DNA from: Agapetus fuscipes
Taxonomy: Eukaryota > Arthropoda > Insecta > Trichoptera > Glossosomatidae
DNA length: 64,000 nucleotides
Direction: 5' to 3'
NCBI GenBank assembly: GCA_951799405.1
Contig: OX637359.1
Coordinates: forward strand, 6,940,201-7,004,200
Shown: positions 43,293 through 54,119 of the stretch, one piece after another
Numbering within the stretch: position 1 is the stretch's first letter
Layout: every line of letters begins with the position of its first letter
Notes under the pieces: model-generated
The model's input: the letters and a program-made list of their open reading frames with translations, nothing else
Database searches by the model: none
What the model was told of the DNA's origin: nothing
Program-made: the position numbers and the translations under genes

Positions 43293-43575
43293 TGCGCCGC
43301 CGCCCCCCCGCCCCCCGCCCCGCCCGCCAAGCGGCCCCACACCCCCCGCACCAACACACACCTCTAACACTCACCCCAGCTGGCAACACGCCAACGGTCT
43401 CATTTATGCCAAGCTCTGCCACCCATCTACTGAACAGCACTGCATCTCACAATAGGGAAAAATTTCAATTTTTATGTTACGATTTTGATTATTTGCTCAA
43501 CTCCTTGAATTTTATTTTTATTTGCTTTTTCAACAAAGTTATAAAAAATTGTTTAAAGCAAACATTTTTATTTTA
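43293..43575 (+). other. wdb: wdb proximal 3' UTR
   Basis: The first 60 bp is a C-rich tract (CGCCCCCCCGCCCC-type), then AT-rich. No canonical AATAAA occurs before the MITE that starts at 43576. An AATAAA lies inside that MITE near 43787, with others near 45353 and 45408. The real cleavage site cannot be chosen from sequence alone. Confidence 0.4.
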
Positions 43576-43804
43576 TAATAACTACACAGTTAAAATTTAT
43601 GAATTGGATATTAGACGAACTGTTATAAGAGAACTTGCATTATTCTCGACGTTTCGTTAGCGACGTAGCCAACGTCTTCAGGGACACCCTCTCTGCACGA
43701 AGACTGAGGATGAACACTAACTAAACGTCGAGAAAAATGTAAGTTCTCTTATAACGGTTCGGCTAAGATCCGATTAATAAATTTTAACTGTGTAGTTATT
43801 ATTA
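43576..43804. mobile_element. Foldback MITE with long TIRs
   Basis: Left arm ATAATAACTACACAGTTAAA, then CTGTTATAAGAGAACTTGC and ATTCTCGACGTTTCGTTAG. The right arm mirrors it: CTAAACGTCGAGAAAAATG, AAGTTCTCTTATAACGGTTC, TTTTAACTGTGTAGTTATT. The loop holds CTTCAGGGACACCCTCTCTG. A half copy is at 25540-25680. Confidence 0.8.
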
Positions 43805-43859
43805 TTGTAAATATGTTAAACGACTGTAATTCCAACCTAAACCTAATTTATTTTATTTT

Positions 43860-45420
43860 ATTTGAAACACTGTTGTGAAACAAGATTACAAACGTTTTCG
43901 GTCCTCAGACTGTCATCAGGTATTCGAAACTGAAGTTAAAACATTTTGATTTTATGGCTACATCTCAGTACAGTCTCTTACTTTGATGGCCATAGTAATA
44001 ATATATTTTTTTATTTTTTTTGAAAATTCTATTTAAGCCCCTACCACTCCAAGTGTAAAATGCAACATTTAAAGTATTCAAAATGTATTCTACCAGAAGT
44101 GTGTGGCGAGATCCGATTTGACACCATGTGAGAAGGGATTCGGAGACTGGCAGTTTTTTATAAATCAATAAATGAGATTCGTAGCTGTTAAAGAGTTGTA
44201 TGATGTGTATAAAGGAGAACCCATATTATGTTGTTTTAAGTGTTGATAGTCTTTCTCGCGATGTTGCTGAGATAGTCGCAGACATTTCTTGCTATTGCAG
44301 GTTATCTGTTATTTCTTAAGGAGTCCTTTTATATAAATAATTTAATTATAACTATCAGGAGTATGAAACAAACAAACAAAAATGCATCTGTATTCAACAT
44401 CCTAGTTCTTAAATATGTGTGCGCTTTGTTGTCAACCACAGACAATCATACGTATGTGAGTCGTATAGAATCAAAGACAGCCATATAGAATTTTGTTCAA
44501 AATAAGATAAATAGATGGAAATTATGAGAAAATGATTTCCTGTATTTCCACAACTTTTTAAAAAGAATCCTAGACAATTTCCGCCATCAATTCTACAAGA
44601 CTCAAATATGAAAAGAGAACACAGAGAACGTCATTTTCTGTTTCTATAAATATCTTTTGAATTGAGAAAAAAATCCTAAATTTCTATGTTTAATTCTATG
44701 CAAGTAATGTGTCGTTTCTCCATAATGATAATTGGATGAACGCTTTTCTTGTGTGAAATCACACCGCAAGAGCCCTCTGCAAACTGATTTATTGCTTTAG
44801 GGCGCCAGACAGTACCCAGTTCCCGCAAGGCTGGATGAACCTTTATGAGTGGTCTTTACGATGAAGTATGTGATCGCTTCTGTTGCACTATATGTGCAGC
44901 AAATTAACATTGGTGCCGCCCTCCTCGTCCAGCAGGGGCACTGTATTTGGGGGGCCCAGATAAATGCATCAACACAGCGAAGCACATTTTCTGGAAATTT
45001 AATGATTAAATTCATGTGCAACAAAGGGTGTTCATTTTCAGCTTATAATTTTTAAGTTCAATTCATATTTTATCAATCCTTTTCAATTGGCCTCTTCATA
45101 AAGTGCACACCCCTAACTTGTAACCATTCTTGTTTATATTTTATTTTAAAAATGCCCAATTTCAACATATTATTGCAATATTTATTTATATCTCTCAAAA
45201 TTCTGTGAATTATTATTTTGTGTAAATATATTTAAAATTTCTCCAATGTGTCTTTGTGTGCTGAATAGAATTTGCTGTTTCTAGATTCCGTCCCCTTGTC
45301 ACTCAAATTATCTGTTTTTTTGTATTCTTCATAAATGTGGTTTACAAATTAAAATAAACTCAAAATTTAATTAAAATTTGGGATATTTGACAAACCCTTG
45401 TAGCAAAATAAAGTATAATC
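43860..45420. other. Gene-free stretch with diverged repeat pieces
   Basis: 43863-43930 carries 'CGTTTTCGGTCCTCAGACTG', related to the foldback family at 33940. 44760-44860 has a fragment resembling a SINE B 3' end on minus (CACACCGCAAGAGCCCTCTG). The rest is AT-rich, with no gene recognised. Confidence 0.4.
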
Positions 45421-45424
45421 TATG

Positions 45425-45745
45425 CTCCAAAGATATATTAGCATTCAGGATTCATTATATCTTTAATGGTTAGTGTATCTACACTGAAAATTCATTATAT
45501 ATCATTCTTAATATAGGATTCATATAAAATATACGCCCACAAGCATAAAAGTATAAGTTTGCACTAGCACATGCTGCGTGTGCACTTGCAACATCTCTCT
45601 CAATATTTCATCTTCCCTGATCTCAAATGAACTTAAACCCTGCCACTCTTGCCGATCTTCCCTGAAACGGGGGTGACATCGGCAAAATTAACCTTTTTTT
45701 ACAGTATGGGTCAGTGTCATACCAACCCATGAGTCAAGGGACCAT
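45425..45745 (-). repeat. Element A copy with internal expansion
   Basis: On minus: CCTTGACTCATGGGTTGGTA, GGTTAATTTTGCCGATGTCA, CCCCCGTTTCAGGGAAGATC. The distal half is duplicated or interrupted between 45425 and 45530 by two ATTCATTATAT-like segments. Confidence 0.6.
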
Positions 45746-46178
45746 ACCTACTATAATTCAAGTAATCAAGAATAATTGAAATTCTCCTATAACGGTTTGT
45801 CAAATATCTGAAACGTCAATTGAATTTAGATCTGTGAACATGCCAAACCACCATCATTCCAGCTTTAATTCAAATGTAAACCTGAGGCAAAAGTCTATTG
45901 ATGTTTTTATATGTGAGGGTAAAATTCAAATTCGTGTTGGGTCTGTTGAAAAATATGTTGAAATTGTGGGGAAGCCAAGATGTTGTCTACAGATTTGTAA
46001 ATGTTTATCCTCTGTTGGTATGTTACAATACTTATTATTACCTACTTATATAGTGTTATTTCAATTTTCCCCGGACTACATTTTAAAGAAAAATCCCAAA
46101 AAAATGTCTTTTCATATGAGTCTATAGAATCAGTGATGGCGATACAGGCTTTTTTTTCTTGAATGAGATAAATAGATT

Positions 46179-46583
46179 GTCCTCCCAGTGCTTGTTTGTC
46201 TTCCTCCCATTTGATTCATTGATGAAAATGGTAAAGAATCACATTCTACACAATCTGAGCAAAGAAAAATACGTAAAACACGATAGTGTGAGAGTTGTCT
46301 TAAATATTTTCAAAATCAATTTCCTGTTTTCATAAGACACATAGATCCAGTACACATACAAACCCTGAAGGGCTATTCTGCTAAATTCCACACTTTGGAT
46401 ATCAATCCAAGTTGGAGCTTGCAAAAGAGCTCCATAGATAAAAAAAAATCACAGTACACCTTATTTTTGGACACAAATCGCTATCTTGTCACCTTAAGGT
46501 CGTAAGGAATTTGGTAAAATATCGCTTCTGCTCATGTGAAATTACCTCTGATGGACACAAGACAAACAAGCACTAAGGGGACG
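46179..46583. mobile_element. TIR MITE (family H), longest copy
   Basis: GTCCTCCCAGTGCTTGTTTG at the left and CAAACAAGCACTAAGGGGAC at the right. The left half reads as the minus orientation of the 14022 copy. About 150 bp of extra sequence sits in the middle (46370-46500), so it probably contains a further insertion. Confidence 0.6.
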
Positions 46584-46879
46584 ATGTGGAAACAAGAGAA
46601 ATAATTTTATTTGCATTTCTATACATATATCTTATTATCGGAAAAACAACCTGTGTGTGGCGCCGCCTTTGCTTCTATACGGCACATATTTTGCAGGTGA
46701 TCTTTTCGTTCAATTTTAAAGTTCTATTAGATGTAACTATTTATTGATCATTTTGTTTATAGTATGTATCCAATTGTTTGGCTGCCTTATTCTTATTATC
46801 TGCTACTCTTAAAATCTGGGGTAGGTCACCACACGCCATTCAAACTTTTTCTTCATTTATAATAATGTAATTTAAAATA

Positions 46880-47490
46880 TTTTATCCATGGTATTAATTC
46901 AAGTTGTTTACGTTGCCATGGTAATGTGGTTATTTTTCCGTGGCGATAAGTTTGGTTTGATGTAAATTTTTCTTGTTTCCGTGGCGATATGAATTTATTT
47001 TGTGTAACCATCTATATCTATAATCTAAGCTGCAAGGATATGTTAACATTTAAGGCTCATATGAAATGCATGCCTACAGACAGGCACATGTAGGTTCGCG
47101 CCTACACATTCTGCATGTGTGCATACAAATAAAGAAAACCTCACATGGACATAAACCTTGCAACTCCTGCCGCCGTTCCCTGAACCGGGGTGGCATTGGC
47201 AAAAGTGAACCGATTTTGACAGCACGGGTGGTCAGCCTCGTACCAACCTATCAGTCAAGGAGCTACTAACCATGGTAACGTAAACCAGGTTTCTGTCACC
47301 ATAGTAATAACATGAGTTTGTTTATGTAACCATGGTTATAGCATGAATTTTTAAGTAACCATGGCAATAATATGAATTTTGTTAATGTAACCAAGGAAAT
47401 GAAGTAGTTTCTGTTACCGTGGTGATGTGTTTTTGTTTATACGGAACCCATGGTGATTTGTTTGTTTAACGTAACCACGGCGACGCATGA
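46880..47490. repeat. Array of X-box-like GTNRCCATGGYAAC palindromes
   Basis: Roughly a dozen copies of a 14-bp near-palindrome spaced 15-60 bp apart: 46912 GTTGCCATGGTAAT, 46975 GTTTCCGTGGCGAT, 47295 GTCACCATAGTAAT, 47326 GTAACCATGGTTAT, 47355 GTAACCATGGCAAT, 47387 GTAACCAAGGAAAT, 47413 GTTACCGTGGTGAT, 47471 GTAACCACGGCGAC. The core at 47267 (TAACCATGGTAACG) is almost perfectly symmetric. Spacers are AT-rich (TATGAATTTTGTTAATG-like), indicating an old tandem array. An element A copy (47015-47262) splits it. The motif matches the consensus X-box bound by RFX transcription factors. Confidence 0.7.
47015..47262 (-). repeat. Element A copy inserted in the X-box-like array
   Basis: On minus: TCCTTGACTGATAGGTTGGT to GCAGCTTAGATTATAGATAT. 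It is closely related to 53865-54115 on the plus strand (same GCCGCCGTTCCCTGAACCGG and GGCGCGAACCTACATGTGCC variants), which defines a subfamily. Confidence 0.75.
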
Positions 47491-47859
47491 AATATAATAT
47501 TTTTGTTAATGTTGTCAAACGAAAAAAATGGCGGTGACCAACCTATTTCTTTCTACATGGACATTCAAATAAAACAAATTAATGTACTAAAATTACTAAA
47601 ATCTGTTATAAAAATTGCTTTTATTATTTTTATGTGTAATTATGTATTTTTATTGTAAAGATGGAAAGAAGAAATATTATCATGAACTTTTTTAAGATAT
47701 AAATTTGAAATAAATTTAAAAAAAAAGCAAATCCTCCACAAGTTCACACATTCAAAATATCCCGCCAGGTGACAGTATCCAGTATTGTCTTTAAAAATTA
47801 CACTGAAAACTTCCATTTTTTACCCTTCAAAAAAATTGTTCTGTCGTATCGCCAGGTTG

Positions 47860-47985
47860 TTTAGGGAAAAGGCTAACAATTACTTTATTATTGGTTGCTG
47901 AGGACCATAGTCCCATGCAAGTGTAAGTGTGGCACTCGCCCGCTGAGAAAAAAATCTAAATTCAAAGTTGTGCGGAGTCCACTCA
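47860..47985 (+). repeat. Element G copy
   Basis: TTGTTTAGGGAAAAGGCTAA, TTATTGGTTGCTGAGGACCA, CCCGCTGAGAAAAAAATCTA. A degenerate G copy next to element A at 48050. Confidence 0.5.
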
Positions 47986-48049
47986 AACGTGCGGACGTTA
48001 TTGGGGAACATAATGAATGCTTACACAATATGAATCTATAAATCTTTAA

Positions 48050-48285
48050 TCTAAGTTGCAAGGATATATTCATTTAAAGCTCTCAGATGTATGCCCACAA
48101 ACCAACACGTGTAGTTCGCGTTTACAAATGCTGAATGTGTACTTACAAATAAAATCCAAACCTCAAATGAACATAAGCCCCACAACTTTTGCCGACCTTC
48201 CCTGACACAGGGGTGACATTGGCAAAGTGAACCATTTTTTACAGTATGGGTGGTCAGCCTCATACCAACCTATAAGTTAATATGA
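48050..48285 (-). repeat. Element A copy, full length
   Basis: Almost the same as 23587-23838 and 24690-24935. The head on minus starts at ACTTATAGGTTGGTATGAGG and the tail reads AACTTAGATTAAAGATTTA. Confidence 0.75.
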
Positions 48286-49224
48286 ATGATGCAGTAAATT
48301 AGAGAAGTGGTTATTTTACTTGAATGTCCATGGAATTAAGTATACTACTCGTATATTATTATTTTGTCTGAATACCTTCAGTTTATATTATTTTTGTTAT
48401 GCTAAATTTTATATTAAACTACTTGTAATAATAAAACAAATAATGTAACCATTACCTAAACCCTCTTATTGCCTAAACCTTCCTCACCAGCCACCTCAAG
48501 CGTCGGCAGAGTGAATGCCGGCGTCAAATCAACAAATATGCATCATTTCCATTGACGTTGTAAAGTCTGCAACCAATATTTTTTTACCGAAGCCATGAAT
48601 ACTCATTAATTCTTACACTTAACGTTAACTAGATGATAATACCGTAAGCCGACTGTAAATTTCTGCCGTCAGATAGAATGATAGACAAACCAATAATTCA
48701 GCAAAAGAAAGTATCCAAGAAAAATCTAGTGAATAGAAATACATTTATACTCTAGTGATTTCTGAATGGGTGTAAATCATTATATGCGTTTAATAAAATT
48801 GAAAGAGTTTTTCATTGAAAAAATTATATTTATGATATTTTGGAAAGTCTGTAAATTAAAAAAAACAGGAAGGGGCTTTCTGTAAAAATAATTTCATATT
48901 ACAAGTTATTCGTTAAGTTCCTATCTGCGGTTAGTCCACCATGACAAAATGTTGGACAGACGAATAAACAGTTTGACACCTTGATATTTTAATTTCCCGT
49001 AAACGAACCTCAAATGACAATCCAGAATGACATTCCTTATATTATGGGAAATCTTGAAGATCAAAAATCATTGAAATTCATCAACTATCAAATCTTATTC
49101 CCAGGTCAAGGGTGCCACAAGTCAAATAATGCCAAATTGTGGAAAAATTGTTTGAAGTTCCAAAAATATGGTACCACATATTTCCTCATTTTATGTTGAA
49201 ACTTTTGGGTTCTGAGAGTTTATT

Positions 49225-49386
49225 AAGAGCTCGTTCCCACTTGTTGGGTGTCGGGAGGTTCCAGTGGCAGAGCATTTCAGACAAAATCGGTTTCCGATAA
49301 GTGAATAGCTTCATACATAATGTTCTGCCACTGAAACCTCCATATAATATACGGATCTGACACCCGACAAGTGGGAACGGGCTCTT
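49225..49386. mobile_element. MITE with 30-bp or longer TIRs and TA flanks
   Basis: The left end AGAGCTCGTTCCCACTTGTT, then GGGTGTCGG, is mirrored by TGACACCCGACAAGTGGGAA, then CGGGCTCT. A second inner pair (CCAGTGGCAGAGCATT and ATGTTCTGCCACTG) extends the arms. TA lies on both sides, consistent with a Tc1/mariner-type duplication. Confidence 0.75.
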
Positions 49387-49561
49387 ACACGTAGAACATA
49401 CAGAATATTATTGAATGACATTTTAACTCAAAGCCCCTATTTTATACTTGCTGCTTTCTAGTCTGGATGTACAAAATCATAAACATAATGAAATAAGTGG
49501 TACAAACAAATAAAGTGCTATCAAATGAGTATATACGGTTTTCCAATATTTTTTTTGTCAT

Positions 49562-49677
49562 GGTATGACATGTCTTATCACAGATGGGAACTAAATACCT
49601 CAAATGACATGTTTTGTCGTGGTATGACGTGTCTTATCAGTGATGGGAACTAAATACCTCAAATGACATGTTTGGAA
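49562..49677 (+). repeat. Two-copy 59-bp tandem duplication
   Basis: GGTATGACATGTCTTATCAC, GATGGGAACTAAATACCTCA, AATGACATGTTTTGTCGT is followed directly by a second copy with only a few changes (GGTATGACGTGTCTTATCAG). Confidence 0.8.
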
Positions 49678-50699
49678 ATGAAGACAAACCCAATACTCTA
49701 ATCCAGTTTATATGCCTTGCATGGAAATAGGATTAACTGTCAGTAAGCGGATATTGTAAGTAGGTCTTTGTGGTGATAGTATGCAAGTAAAAACATTCAA
49801 CAGACGTTTGTAATCCTGTTATTACGGCTCAGGGCTGAATTTGCGACATATTTGTTACGTCAGTACAAATTTGAACGCTGTATATTCACGTTGGATCAAT
49901 ATAAGACTGGTTTAAAATATCACTTAACAGAAAACCTCAAATGATCAGCAATGGACTCACCACAAATATAGATCACTAAGTCAGACTGCCAAAAGAAAAT
50001 TAACTTTGTGTGTGAGAGCCCTGTCAGGTCCTCCTGATGTTGGTGATCACTGTGGCAAAGGCTTTGTGTTTTTGGTCCAATCTGTTACATTGTGCAGCCA
50101 CCGCCTCTCTATCTTGCCTGACATTATCATTTGAGAAGGTGGTACTTTTTCCCGTGCAATATGTGCCAGATATGAGATTTTCTATCAAAATTCGACAGGA
50201 GTTTATTAATATTTTATTATTAGTGGTGGATAACCCTAGTTACATGTATGACGTTTACTTAGTGCCGAGTCTATGACAGTTCTATAACTTTCAATCAATC
50301 AATTCGGTAATTGTCTAGAGAACCCTTTCAGCTTAAGGACTCTAATAATAATACCAGCCTTATTAATAATCTCATCAGATCCGATTATAAATCTAGATTC
50401 ATTTTACACCAACAGATTTCTTCACCAATCATAAGTAATATTTTCCATAGTTCAACTTAGATGTTGAGGTGTTCAATCCATCTTATAAGAATTAAGGCCA
50501 AACATATGAAAACACTTCTCCATAAAGTGTAAACAATGAAAATATATGATGACTTTCAAAACTAAATTGAAGAGTTGAATTTATGATCAATCTAAGGTTG
50601 TTTTCAGAAGAAAAAAAAATGCATGGTAACACAAAGTATGTCATTTCTCCTTTTACCTGTTTATCATATTTTTGTAGAAAATTCTGGATTTTTGTCTTT

Positions 50700-53040
50700 G
50701 GTTTTGTACAATTCATATAATATACAAGTCAAGTAAACTCGAAATTTAAGCAAGTTTTTTTTATCGAAAATAAGATATTTCATTGTTAAATATTTGTATA
50801 TTAGTTGTTACTGTATTATTTATTAATAATTTAGATAGAAAGATCACCTGGTCCTTGTATTTGAAATAATAATGATTAATTTTGTGTTTTGATAACGGCT
50901 GCATAAAGCCAAGTTTAACTTAACGCTGTTATTTTATCCTAATATGTAAAAGCTGTTAGGCCTGCGACAATGTTTTCATTTATAATTTCTTTACCAGATC
51001 TGTAAGACAAATGCAGCAACTTGTATGTTAAAATAAAAGTTAGTAAGTCCGTTAAAATGAGAAGGAAATGTTACTTTGCAAACGTATCGTTTGATATGTA
51101 TTCATTCTAAGGCTTTCCTTGTTTCATTTCTGAGAGATATAAAATGATTAACAACTTAAAAGTAATATAATAGATGAGTAAAATAGGTTTTACATATTGC
51201 ATAACAACACAAAAGAAACTGATTGGACAAGTAATGCATTGTCTTGTCTTTTTAAGTGAAGAGTCAGGTTTACTTGCATCTTGTGAACGACTCTTCAATG
51301 TGCAGGCAATCATAATGTTGTCAGAGTTTAGGGAAACAAATAATAATTGTGTCGGGAGGGAAACCATGACAGCGCTGGGGTTTCATATGGCAACACTAAA
51401 TACAAGAGTTCTCTGTGAATGGTGAGTTGCATTTCATGTTAATTTTGTAAACATTTAGAAGAAAAAATAATGAGCGTGTTGATTGTTTCCGTTAACTATT
51501 ATAGAATAACAAAATTGTCATCTTTATATTATATTTTTTAACTATTACATAAGACGGTGCGCGTGATACCGCGCGCGCACCTGTTTGTGAAATATCATTT
51601 CGCTTAATAATTATTGTTTGTATTAAAAGTTGATTAGCGATTAATAGAGAGATCTAGAGAGTAAGTAGAAATGATCACTATTTACATAAATATATTTAAA
51701 TATTCATGGCAAGCATGTAAATAAAGAGGGAGGGAGAAGCGTCCTGCTGGAGGGCGGGGTGTCCCCGGGCAGCCAGGAGAATGCTTGTCTCAGCCGCATC
51801 ACTCCACTGTACTATTGCATGTGAAGACATCTCAATGTGACCACTACGTTAGCTAATGATAGGAGTAGAGGCATCATCTGTAGGATTTTCTATTCTGGGA
51901 GGAACTCCGAGGTCTGCCACTCTGGGACGAGGAGGAGGGCTTCGTAGACTAGACGTTGTATCCGTTCATTTCATTGTTTTCCTCTTTATACTTTGAATGT
52001 AATAGATTACCAGTTAAATGATTTCCATGAAGTTTTGTACGAAGAGCGCGAGCGTTGCAAGTTTTATTTTTGAGTAATGATAAAGGACTTACAATAATAA
52101 AGTGTAATGATATGCTATAGGGATGTTAACATGATTGGGAAGTTTTGCGGGGGCTCGTGGAGCGAGCCCGACCGTACACAGACTTCCTTACGTTGTAGAG
52201 ATATTAAATGTTTTTAAAGTTTGTAATAACGTACCAATACTAATACTAAAATTGCCAAGTAGATTATTTTGTATATGCAAAACTTTTGTAATCATTCTAA
52301 TGTCTCTATACGATAATATAAATGTGCTGTTTTGTTTTAATTGCACAAACCTTACTTGTATAGCTAATTTAATGTTTATAATGATATACATAACAATATA
52401 ATTATATTATATATACACGTATGAGGAATCCACAACTGATATGTATTTTCTTGTATAGATATTGAATAAGAATCATCGCTAATTTAACAATTACTCTCAC
52501 ACATACATATGTATACACGCAAGCCTTTGGTTCATATATATACACGTGTCCTGTCTATGTACGTGTAAGCGGCCGACTCAGCTGGAGCGCATCACCTCAT
52601 CTATCATACATTTTACACCGCCGTTAACGACTAATCAATTTTATACCAAGAATGAGGTTATGAATGGAACGAGGTTAGCTCAATGCTGGACAGGGTCTCT
52701 GTACGCCTCCAGCCAGCTACCAACACAAAACCTTCAATAATTATCTTATAATTTCTCCCTAAAGAGTAAACATATATATAATATAGTTCCATATTATGAA
52801 TATTAATACAAATGTATAGAAACCAAGTTGCGAGTATTGTGGATACGAGTTGAACATTGTGCCGCGTGCCTGGACTGGCGGGGGCTTCCTTAGCCAGGGA
52901 GATGCTGCCTCCGGCCCAGGCACGCAGATGATAGTCATATTACAGAGGTGATGAATATGATGTGAAATTCGCAGTGATTTCCAATGTCCCTGCAAACAAT
53001 TATACATTCTGGTTTTAAAATAAAAATATTGGTATTAACT
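50700..53040. other. Repeat-poor intergenic island
   Basis: None of the families A-N is recognisable here, unlike the flanks. 51550-51590 is a GC-rich CGCGCGCGCACC patch. 51710-51960 is a G-rich stretch (GGAGGGCGGGGTGTCCCCGG). 52149-52167 can pair as GGGCTCG...CGAGCCC. 52864-52925 is a long hairpin. AATAAA-type signals occur near 51719, 52096 and 53018. Plausible readings are the distal 3' UTR of wdb or a separate non-coding transcript; no protein frame is convincing. Confidence 0.4.
52864..52925 (+). ncRNA. Candidate pre-miRNA-like hairpin
   Basis: A 62-nt sequence with about 22-position arms. The outer ten pairs are perfect (GCGTGCCTGG with CCAGGCACGC). They are followed by CTGG/CCGG, GG/CC and GGC/GCC-type pairs with three single mismatches, and a loop of about 18 nt. 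Arm and loop sizes fit an animal miRNA precursor, but a structured UTR or small foldback repeat is equally possible. The fold exists on both strands, and no known miRNA seed was recognised. Confidence 0.35.
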
Positions 53041-53419
53041 GAAGTGTTCTTATTTCCTCTACATCGCCTCCCTTCAAACTTTACTTTCAGAATTCCGTCA
53101 TGCATCGTAGAATAAACCCCTGATTTATGGCAAGGTGCTTACGAGTTATATTAAATCAGAAGTGACAATCTAGGACTTTTTCCAAAAACGAGACAAATAT
53201 ATGGATACACAAGAAAACATTTTCTGATCATTTACCTCATTTCAGGAAAAAATCCTAGATTTACATCTTGTGTTCTTTACAAGTCATATGATAAAGGGTA
53301 AGTATACAAGGCAGTTGTGGTCTCTTGCTGTTCTATCCTTCTACGGCGCTAGTATTGTCGAATGGAACAAGCTTATTGGTTGCCAAAAAATGCAGCGCTC
53401 TCATTGATAGGTCCACGCC

Positions 53420-53738
53420 TTAACCCTTTAACTGCGGGTGACACGCATGGGCGTCAAGTGTAAACTTGCATACTGTCAATCATAGACGTCATCCAACTTT
53501 AAACTTATCCCTGACAATCTGTGTTCAAAAATTCAAAAGTCTGCAAGTGGAAGTATTTCCTACACCCTTGTGATTTTTGTTGTTGAATAACTAATACATG
53601 TGACTGTTCACATAGTTTGAAGTGTCGTCAATGAATGAAGGTAGGAAATTAATGAATGTTTTTTAAAAAAATGAACTTGAAAAAGTATTCCGTACTGGGG
53701 GTATTTATATAGTCAGAATATTCAAGCGAAAAGGTTAA
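53420..53738. mobile_element. TTAA-flanked MITE (piggyBac-like, family L), second copy
   Basis: TTAA, then CCCTTTAACTGCGGG; right end GCGAAAAGG, then TTAA. Body matches 34945-35293 (GGCGTCAAGTGTAAACTTGC, CATCCAACTTTAAACTTATC, TACTGGGGGTATT). Confidence 0.7.
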
Positions 53739-53864
53739 TAACAGAGATCAGCTGTTCCCCTTTTGTTCAGGTGCTGCAAGTGGTGTTGGTATGGCGAACT
53801 ATGATCGCAGGACATGCCGACAATTTTATTAATGATCGCCATCGCATTTCATTCAAGATCTCCT

Positions 53865-54115
53865 TGACTGATAGGTTGGTACGAGGCTGACCACCCGTGC
53901 TGTAAAAATCGGTACACTTTTGCCAATGCCACCCCGGTTCAGGGAACGGCGGCAGGAGTTGCAAGGTTTATGTCCATGTGAGGTTTTCTTTATTTGTATG
54001 CACACATGCAGAATGTGTAGGCGCGAACCTACATGTGCCTGTCTGTAGGCATGCATTTCATATGAGCCTTAAATGTTAACATATCCTTGCAGCTTAGATT
54101 ATAGATAGATAGATA
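53865..54115 (+). repeat. Element A copy with GATA-type tail
   Basis: TCCTTGACTGATAGGTTGGT, body, CTTGCAGCTTAGATTATAGA, then a (TAGA)n tail at 54103-54118. The tail length differs from other copies, as expected for a tandem-repeat 3' tail. Confidence 0.75.
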
Positions 54116-54119
54116 GATC

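Noticed and set aside
43155..43440. Minus-strand Gly/Arg/Ala-rich frames across wdb exon 8
   Set aside because: They are shadows of the C-rich 3' UTR start and the coding exon on the opposite strand.
45834..46127. 97-codon plus-strand frame in the intergenic gap
   Set aside because: AT-rich, no known motifs, no splice or promoter context. It could be part of a long UTR but is not supported as a gene.
52135..52401. 88-codon plus-strand frame in the repeat-poor island
   Set aside because: Hydrophobic and AT-driven after the first 20 codons. A minus-strand frame of similar length overlaps it.
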